From: Candidatus Siliceabacter maunaloa
Lineage (GTDB): Bacteria > Actinomycetota > Thermoleophilia > Solirubrobacterales > Solirubrobacteraceae
Direction: 5' to 3'
DNA length: 64,000 bases
Assembly (NCBI GenBank): GCA_024330185.1
Contig: JANDLV010000004.1
Coordinates: 1 to 64,000, forward strand
Numbering within the stretch: position 1 is the stretch's first letter; each line of letters starts with the position of its first letter. Below are positions 58,592 through 64,000 of this stretch, in pieces. The notes beneath the pieces are model-generated. The model was not told the DNA's origin. It did not search any database and saw only the letters and a program-made list of their open reading frames with translations. Both the position numbers and the translations under genes were made by a program.

Positions 58592-59632
58592 CTAGGCGGT
58601 GCGCAGCGCCAACCGTGGCGCACCGGTGCGCCGCAGCCAGGCGGCCGGGTCGGCCAGCTCTGCGGCCGTGGGCACGAGGTCGGGGCCCGCGAAGGCGTGG
58701 CGCAGGGCGGCCTGGCCGCCGGCGCGCGCGACGGTGTCGCAGAAGACCCGGCCCTGCTCGTACTGGCGCAGCTTGAGGTCGAGGCCCAGCAGGCGCTCGA
58801 GCAGCGCGACCAGTGGCGGGCGCTGGCGGGCGCGGCGGCGATCGAGCGCCGCACGCAGCTTCGGGAGGTCGGGCAGCGCCTGCTCGCCGACCAGGTCCAT
58901 CACATGCTCCGCGTGGCCCTCGATCAGCGCCATCGTGGCCTGGATGCGGTCGAGCAACTCGCGGCGCTGCGGCCCCGCGAAGGCGAGCACCAGTCCGCCC
59001 TCGCGCAGGCGGGCCATCAGCGCGGCGACGTCGGACAGCCGCGGCGCGCTCGGGCGACCGCCGACCTCCATGCCGTCGATCAGCTCCCCCATCAGTCCCG
59101 CGAGGTGCTCTCGCAGCCAGCCGGTGGCGCCGAACTGCACCGCGTGGGTGACCTCGTGGATACAGACCCAGCGCAGGAGGCTGGCCGGGTCGACGCCCAG
59201 CCGCGCGGCCACGTCGAGCACGTTGGGGCGCACGAGCAGCAGCCGCGGTCGGCTGCGCGCGTCCAGGAGCACGAGCTCGTACTGGCCCAGCACGCGCTGA
59301 GCCAGCAGCCCCGTCAGCGCGCCGGCCTCCCCCGCCATGACCATGCCGCCGGCCGCGCGGGCCGGGCCCTCAAGCGGGCCCAGGCCGTGGCCCACGCGCG
59401 CGGTAAGCGGCGCGAGCATCGCGTCCAGCGAGCGCAGGTTGGCCGCGATCCAGGCGCGGCGCTCGATGGCCTCGCCCTCGGGCAGCGGCGCCGACGGGAC
59501 CATGCCCGTGGCCTCGACGACCCGCTGGGCGGCATCGGCGCACAGCGCGACCACGTCGCCGGGCGGCTCACCCGCCGGGCCGTCGCCGGCCACCGCCGCG
59601 CCGAGCTGCTCGGCCAGCGCCCAGGGGATCAT
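58592..59632 (-). CDS. Zinc-dependent metalloprotease-like protein, DUF2342
   Basis: A 346-residue DUF2342 zincin found mainly in actinobacteria. The HExxH motif is CIHEVTHAVQF (His159, Glu160, His163). Other family blocks are PLLARVGHGLG-like near residue 75-85 and MALIEGHAEHVMD (a possible third ligand region). Some relatives are annotated as coenzyme F420-associated proteins, but no F420 genes are here. ATG at 59632 overlaps the inositol phosphatase stop (ATGA), so they are coupled. The substrate is unknown. Confidence 0.87.
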   Translation of the reverse strand: MIPWALAEQLGAAVAGDGPAGEPPGDVVALCADAAQRVVEATGMVPSAPLPEGEAIERRAWIAANLRSLDAMLAPLTARVGHGLGPLEGPARAAGGMVMAGEAGALTGLLAQRVLGQYELVLLDARSRPRLLLVRPNVLDVAARLGVDPASLLRWVCIHEVTHAVQFGATGWLREHLAGLMGELIDGMEVGGRPSAPRLSDVAALMARLREGGLVLAFAGPQRRELLDRIQATMALIEGHAEHVMDLVGEQALPDLPKLRAALDRRRARQRPPLVALLERLLGLDLKLRQYEQGRVFCDTVARAGGQAALRHAFAGPDLVPTAAELADPAAWLRRTGAPRLALRTA

Positions 59633-60498
59633 GCGCCGTTGGCGCTCGCGACAGCGCGCATGCGCTCCAGTGCCTCTTCGCTGCGCGCCGCGATGACCGG
59701 GTGGTGGGGCGCGAGGTCCAGCGGTGCATCGAGCGGTCCGCCGCCCCCGGGGAACTCCACCAGGCCGCCGCTCTCACGCACGACGAGCTGTGCGGCGGCG
59801 GCGTCCACGGAGCGACAGCGCCACAGCGTGGCCATGCCGTCGACACGGGTCAGCGCGACCTGGCACAGCGAGACGGCGATCGCACCCAAGGCGCGGACGC
59901 GGCCGGTGTGCTCGCAGAGCTCCCGGGCGGCGCCGGCCACCCAGCGCGGGTCGGCTGACTCCAGGGCCACGAGCTCCAAGCGGCCGTCGGGCAGGCGACG
60001 CTCGGGCGGGGGCTCGGGCAGCGGCGCGCCGTTGAGCCACACGCCCTCGCCGCGGCGGGCGACCCACTCCTCCCCGACGCCCAGGTCGAGCACGTAGCCG
60101 AAGGCGACGTCGGCCATGGTGTGCCCGTCGGCCACGGCGATGGACAGCGCGTGGGCCGCCAGGCCGCGCTTGGTGTTCATGGAGCCGTCGATGGGATCGA
60201 TGACGACCAGCACGTCGGGGTCGCCGAAGTCCACGACGCCGCGCTCCTCGCTGACCGCGGTGAAGCGCACGCCCTCGTCGTGCAGACTTCCCAGCTCGGA
60301 GAACACCGCGTCCTCGGCGAGCTGGTCGATGACCAGCGTCTGGTCGCCGCCCTTCCCCCGCTCCCCGGTCTCCACGACCCGCTCGCGGCTGGTCGGCGCG
60401 TCGCGCAGCACGGCGCGCAGCCCGTCGGCCGCCCGGCGGCAGGCGGCCGCCCAGTCGACGGCTAGCACGGGAGCGGCGGCGGGCGGTCGGGCGGGCAT
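59629..60498 (-). CDS. Inositol monophosphatase family protein
   Basis: A 289-residue Li-sensitive phosphatase-fold protein (IMPase/FBPase/CysQ). GGDQTLVIDQLAEDAVF, the SEERG motif (VSEERGVVDFG), the metal motif DPIDGSMNT and the C-terminal RSVDAAAAQLVVRESGG (usually WD-x-A-A-G) are present. It removes a phosphate from inositol-1-phosphate or a similar sugar phosphate. The W-D-x-x-x-G motif is changed to R-S-V-D, so the substrate may differ. It is divergent from the UvrD-like gene at 60519. Confidence 0.88.
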   Translation of the reverse strand: MPARPPAAAPVLAVDWAAACRRAADGLRAVLRDAPTSRERVVETGERGKGGDQTLVIDQLAEDAVFSELGSLHDEGVRFTAVSEERGVVDFGDPDVLVVIDPIDGSMNTKRGLAAHALSIAVADGHTMADVAFGYVLDLGVGEEWVARRGEGVWLNGAPLPEPPPERRLPDGRLELVALESADPRWVAGAARELCEHTGRVRALGAIAVSLCQVALTRVDGMATLWRCRSVDAAAAQLVVRESGGLVEFPGGGGPLDAPLDLAPHHPVIAARSEEALERMRAVASANGA

Positions 60499-60518
60499 CC
60501 GGCGCCTATCCTAGGCGG

Positions 60519-63500
60519 GTGCCTCCATCCCCCGACGGTCCCAGCCCCGGGCTGACCGCGGAGCAGGCGCGGGCCGTCTCGCACACCGCCGGCCCGCTGC
60601 TCGTGCTGGGCGGCCCGGGCACCGGGAAGACCACGGCGCTGGTCGAGCGCTTCATCGCGCTGGCCGATGACGGGGTGGCGCCGGAGGCCATCGTCGCGCT
60701 GGCGCCCGGCCCCGCCACGGCCGACGACCTGCGCCGGCGCGTCGAGGAGCGCCTCGAGCGCCCGTACGAGCGCCTGTCGGTGTGCGCGCCCGCGCAACTG
60801 GGCGGCCGGCTGCTGCGCGACGAGGCCCTCGAGGCGGGCCTGGACCCGTTCTCGGTGCCGGTGAGCCGCGCCGAGCGCCTGGTGATGCTGCTCGAGCGCG
60901 TCGACGATCTCAGCCTGCGCCGCCACGACGTGGCCGCCGACCCCGCTGCGCTGCTGGCCGGCGTGGTGCAGCGCATCGACCGGCTCAAGGCCGAGGGCAT
61001 CACGGCGGCGCGGGTGGAGCGCTGGGCGGCCTCCCTTCCCACCGGTGACGAGGACGAGCGCGCCCGGGCCGGCCGTGAGCGTGAGCTGGCCGCCCTGTAC
61101 ACCGCGCACGAGCGGCTCCTGGCGCAGCAGGGCCTGCTGGACGGCGGCGACCTCGTGCTGCGCGCCATCGCGCTGCTGGAGTGGCGACCTCACGTGCGCG
61201 CGCGGGTGGGCGCGCGCGTGCGTCACGTGCTCGTCGACGGCCTGGCCGACCTGCCCTTCGCGGCGATGCGCCTGATGACGCTGCTGGCCGCCGGGACCGC
61301 GGGCGGCGCCGGCGCGGGGAACCTCTGGGTGACCGCGTGCGACGATACCGCCATCACCCGCGTGCGCGGCGCCGTCACGCGCAACGTGACCGACCTGCGC
61401 GCCGCCCACCCCGACCTTGCCGAAGTGGTCCTCGAGCGCTCCCACCGCTGCCCCGAGGCGGTGCTGCGCGCCGCGGACGCGATCGTGGGGCCGGCCCGTC
61501 CACGCCTGGGGCTGACGACGCAGGGCCGCCCCGCCGGGGCCCGGGGCGGATCCTGTGCCCCAGAGCGCCCGGATGCGCCCCGGCCCTCCGGGAGCGCGGG
61601 GCCCGACGTGCGCTTCTGGCGCTGCGCCAGCGAGCGGGCGCAGGCCCAGGCGGTGGCCGGCGAGGTCGAGGGGCTGTTGCGCGGGGGCACGCCGCCCGCG
61701 CGCGTCGGGGTGCTGGTGGGCGACGTGCGCCTGGAGGGCCAGGCCGTGGCCCTCGCGCTGGAGGAGCGCGCCGTGCCCCACCGCCTGGTCGGGGCCGGCG
61801 CCCTCTTCCAGCGCGCCGAGGTGCGCGACGTGCTGGCCTGGCTGCGCATCCTGGTCGACCCCACCGACGCGGGCGCCGCGGTGCGCGCGCTGGCCCGACC
61901 CCCGATCGAGCTGCGCTCCGTCGACCTCGCGCGTTGCGTGCAGATCGCCCGGCGGCGCAAGCTGGACATGGTCTCCGCGCTGGCCGCCGCCCTGGAGTCC
62001 CCCCAGCTCCCCCCGGAGGCGCGCGAGCGCGTGCACGCCTTCCTGACCCTGCACCGCTCCGCCGCCGCGGCGCTGGACACGGCGCGCCCCGACCTCTTCG
62101 TGCACCGCCTGATCGAGCGCCTCGGCCTGCGCCGCCAGCAGCTTTTCGCCGCCCAGGCCGACGTCGTGGAAAGCCTGGTCAACCTGGCCCGCTTGGCGGA
62201 GCTTGCTGCCGCCCACGTTCGCCGCGCACCGCAGGCCGGCGCACGCGACTTCGCCCGCCACCTGGCCATGGTCAGCGACGCGGGGGTGGGCGAGGACGAG
62301 GCCGAGGCCGACCACGCCCCGCAGGGGGTGCGCGTCGTCGGCATGGAGGCCGCCGGCGGCCTCGAGCTCGACCACGTGTTCGTCCTCGGGCTGCACGCGG
62401 CGCTCATGCCCGGAGCCAGCGGTGCGCCCGCGAACGCCATCCCCGACGCGCTGCTGCCCGCGGGCCTGCCTGCCGACGTGGAGGACACGCAGGTCGCGCG
62501 GATGCGCCGGGTGGCGTACGTCGGGCTGACGCGGGCGCGGGAGGGGGCCGTGCTGGCCTACGTCTCGTCCTCCGAGCAGGGGGCCGTGCAGCTGCCGTCG
62601 CCCTTCGCCGAGGAGGCGCGCGGCGCGCTGGGCCTGGGGTGGGAGGCCCACGCGGAAGGGCTCTTCGGGCCCGCCGAGACGCTGCACGCCACCTACACGC
62701 AGCTTCGCGACGAGTTGCTGGGCGACGTGGGGCGCGTGGGCAAGGCTTTGGGCGAGCTGCGCCTGGACACCGACCTGGATCTGGGCCACGCGGTTGTGCG
62801 CTTCCTCGAGCTGGTGAAGGTCGGCGCTCTGCTCGAGCGCCCCGCCGACCAGCCGCTGGGCGACGCGCTGGCCGCGGTCAACGCACGGCTGGGCAGCGAG
62901 GTGACCGCCCAGCAGCGTGAGGTGCTGCTCAGCTCCGAGCTCGACGAGGTGCTGCTGGGCGCCGAGGCCGACGGCCGCGCGCGGGCGGCCGGCGCCGCCG
63001 CGCGCAGCGAGCCGTCACTGGAGGCCTTCCTCCCGCGCCGGGGGGAGGGGCTCGCGCTCTCGGCCTCCGATATCGAGACCTACCGCACGTGCCCGCTGAA
63101 GTACAAGTTCGCGCGGGTCTTTCGCATCCCCCGGGAGCCCACGCTCAACCAGCGCTTCGGGATCGTGGTCCACCAGGTGCTGGAGCGCTACCACCAGATG
63201 TCGTCCCCACCCACCCCGGGCACGCTCGACGAGTTGCTCGGGCTGCTGGCCGGGGGCTGGCGGCGTGGCGGCTTCGGCGACAGCGAGCAGGAGCGCCAGC
63301 TACGGGGGAAGGCCGAGGCGGCGCTGGGCCGCTACCACGCACGCCTGGCGACCGAGCCCGTCGAGCCGGTCTGGTTCGAGCGCTCCTTCTCCTTTCGCAT
63401 GGGCCCCCACACCCTACGCGGCCGGGTGGACCGCGTCGACCGCCTGCCCGACGGCGACCACGAGCTCATCGACTACAAGACCGGCCGGCCACGGACCGCC

Positions 63501-63770
63501 GCCGCGCTGCGCGACGACGTCCAGCTCTCGCTCTACGCCGTCGCCGCCCGCGAGGCCTGGGGCCTGGAGGCCGCGCAGCAGGCCTACCTCTACGTCCTGG
63601 ACGACGAGAAGGTCCGCGTCCCCCGCGAGGAGATCGACCCCGCCGCGATCACCGAGACCGTCATGTCGGTCGCCGAGGGCATCCAGGCCCAGGGCTTCGA
63701 GCCCACGCCCTCCCGGGCCGCCTGCTCCATGTGCGACTACGCCATCGCGTGCCCGGCGGCGGAGCGGTAG
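60519..63770 (+). CDS. UvrD/AdnB-like protein with PD-(D/E)XK nuclease and Fe-S cluster
   Basis: A 1083-residue RecB/AdnB-like protein. Walker A GGPGTGKTT (about residues 31-39) is intact, but motif II is VLVDGLADL (usually VDE-x-QD), the QxxR-region is VTACDDTAITRVRGA and motif V is EAAGGLELDHVFVLGL. Motif VI YVGLTRAREGAVLAY is kept. The C-terminal domain has LSASDIETYRTCPLKYKFARVFRIP, the nuclease motif HELIDYKTG and Cys in AACSMCDYAIACPA, giving the Fe-S-bound RecB-type nuclease. It may be a nuclease-competent, motor-weak AdnA-like partner in end processing. GTG at 60519 follows TATCCT by 6 nt. Confidence 0.88.
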   Translation: MPPSPDGPSPGLTAEQARAVSHTAGPLLVLGGPGTGKTTALVERFIALADDGVAPEAIVALAPGPATADDLRRRVEERLERPYERLSVCAPAQLGGRLLRDEALEAGLDPFSVPVSRAERLVMLLERVDDLSLRRHDVAADPAALLAGVVQRIDRLKAEGITAARVERWAASLPTGDEDERARAGRERELAALYTAHERLLAQQGLLDGGDLVLRAIALLEWRPHVRARVGARVRHVLVDGLADLPFAAMRLMTLLAAGTAGGAGAGNLWVTACDDTAITRVRGAVTRNVTDLRAAHPDLAEVVLERSHRCPEAVLRAADAIVGPARPRLGLTTQGRPAGARGGSCAPERPDAPRPSGSAGPDVRFWRCASERAQAQAVAGEVEGLLRGGTPPARVGVLVGDVRLEGQAVALALEERAVPHRLVGAGALFQRAEVRDVLAWLRILVDPTDAGAAVRALARPPIELRSVDLARCVQIARRRKLDMVSALAAALESPQLPPEARERVHAFLTLHRSAAAALDTARPDLFVHRLIERLGLRRQQLFAAQADVVESLVNLARLAELAAAHVRRAPQAGARDFARHLAMVSDAGVGEDEAEADHAPQGVRVVGMEAAGGLELDHVFVLGLHAALMPGASGAPANAIPDALLPAGLPADVEDTQVARMRRVAYVGLTRAREGAVLAYVSSSEQGAVQLPSPFAEEARGALGLGWEAHAEGLFGPAETLHATYTQLRDELLGDVGRVGKALGELRLDTDLDLGHAVVRFLELVKVGALLERPADQPLGDALAAVNARLGSEVTAQQREVLLSSELDEVLLGAEADGRARAAGAAARSEPSLEAFLPRRGEGLALSASDIETYRTCPLKYKFARVFRIPREPTLNQRFGIVVHQVLERYHQMSSPPTPGTLDELLGLLAGGWRRGGFGDSEQERQLRGKAEAALGRYHARLATEPVEPVWFERSFSFRMGPHTLRGRVDRVDRLPDGDHELIDYKTGRPRTAAALRDDVQLSLYAVAAREAWGLEAAQQAYLYVLDDEKVRVPREEIDPAAITETVMSVAEGIQAQGFEPTPSRAACSMCDYAIACPAAER

Positions 63771-63798
63771 GGCTCGCCGTCCGGGGTACGCTTCTCGC

Positions 63799-64000
63799 AT
63801 GTCGCTCGAGACTGCGGCGGGGCGTCACATGACCGCGGAGCAACTGCTCGGTCTTCGTATCGAGGGCAAGAAGCACGAGCTGATCGATGGCATCGTGGTC
63901 GAGATGGAGCCACCGGGCACCGAACACGGGATCGTTCAGCTCGAGATCGCGGCCTCGCTGCGCGAGTACGTTCGCGGCGCAAGCCTCGGTATCACCCTCG
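63799..64000 (+). CDS. Uma2 family endonuclease (partial)
   Basis: The first 67 codons of a DUF820/Uma2 restriction-endonuclease-like protein. MTAEQLLGLRIEGKKHELIDGIVVEMEPPGTEHGIVQLEI shows the family pattern of the ELIDG and P-x-x-x-H-G blocks; the PD-(D/E)XK catalytic residues would lie further on. ATG at 63799 follows TACGCT (63787-63792) by 6 nt. The right edge cuts the gene. Uma2 proteins occur in many copies in some actinobacteria and cyanobacteria with unclear roles. Confidence 0.8.
   Translation, partial: MSLETAAGRHMTAEQLLGLRIEGKKHELIDGIVVEMEPPGTEHGIVQLEIAASLREYVRGASLGITL

Noticed and set aside
60462-62789. 775-codon open minus-strand frame
   Set aside because: Antisense shadow of the UvrD-like gene; repetitive Gln/Gly/His/Arg composition.
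1-64000. CRISPR arrays, tRNA and rRNA genes
   Set aside because: No regularly spaced repeats with unique spacers and no tRNA or rRNA signature seen by eye; a tRNAscan-type search would be decisive.

Overview
The window is very GC-rich DNA with GTG/ATG starts, dense overlapping operons and few intergenic gaps. A fused double-WYL PafBC regulator, a DUF2342 zincin, LAL-type LuxR giants, a MutT1-like Nudix protein and CIRCE-controlled groESL point to an actinobacterium. The fused PafBC and overall gene mix resemble Thermoleophilia/Solirubrobacterales; the order-level placement is inference. No rRNA, tRNA or CRISPR array was recognised.

Layout. (1) 1-6.1 kb, minus strand: a cobalamin riboswitch leads a histidine phosphatase, cobN and a ChlI/ChlD-type chelatase ATPase cut by the left edge; this is the cobalt-insertion part of B12 synthesis. 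(2) 6.1-7.7 kb: a two-gene nucleotidyltransferase module and an alpha/beta hydrolase. (3) 7.8-11.5 kb, plus strand: a class I amidotransferase-like hydrolase, a circularly permuted ATP-grasp, a GCS2-type carboxylate-amine ligase and a thioesterase, which looks like a small amide-bond metabolite cassette. (4) 11.8-16.1 kb: CoA-disulfide-reductase-like flavoprotein divergent from a Fur protein across an inverted repeat, then a chlorite-dismutase-family protein, an EcsC protein and a YhaM-like OB/HD protein. (5) 16.2-19.5 kb: an accessory island of lower GC with a membrane protein, integrase and IS110 remnants, a frameshifted small membrane protein and a toxin-antitoxin pair. (6) 19.6-27.5 kb: pafBC, a lytic transglycosylase, rmlA-rmlD-rmlB, a lipoprotein, a TetR regulator and a type 5 uracil-DNA glycosylase. 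(7) 27.6-34.0 kb: two LAL LuxR regulators with an SDR fragment between them. (8) 34.4-44.8 kb: Lhr helicase, Nudix, an ABC-2 exporter, a GlcD-like oxidase, Nei-type glycosylase and GDPD. (9) 44.8-48.1 kb: ECF sigma with a DUF4349 membrane protein, Crp, Nudix, ASCH. (10) 48.1-50.2 kb: CIRCE-groES-groEL. (11) 50.2-55.2 kb, minus strand: cobU-cobD-cobC, an atypical SDR, citrate synthase and a 50-aa membrane protein. (12) 55.6-64 kb: 7Fe ferredoxin, beta-carbonic anhydrase, Mrp ATPase, a hendecad-repeat basic protein, DUF2342 zincin, inositol phosphatase, a UvrD-like/PD-(D/E)XK protein and a Uma2 nuclease cut by the right edge.

The observations I would follow first are: a short palindromic element encoding D-T-x-A-A-x-A-A-G-T-G-E, inserted in frame once in pafBC and twice in lhr with codons unusual for this genome; a pair of 44-nt tandem repeats upstream of mrp whose differences preserve GNRA tetraloop hairpins; direct repeats bracketing the second LuxR gene; the amidoligase cassette; and a UvrD-family protein whose helicase motifs are eroded while its nuclease and Fe-S motifs are intact. 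Many operon-leading genes have a TANNNT hexamer 6-13 nt before the start codon, suggesting widespread leaderless transcription; I used this to choose several starts.
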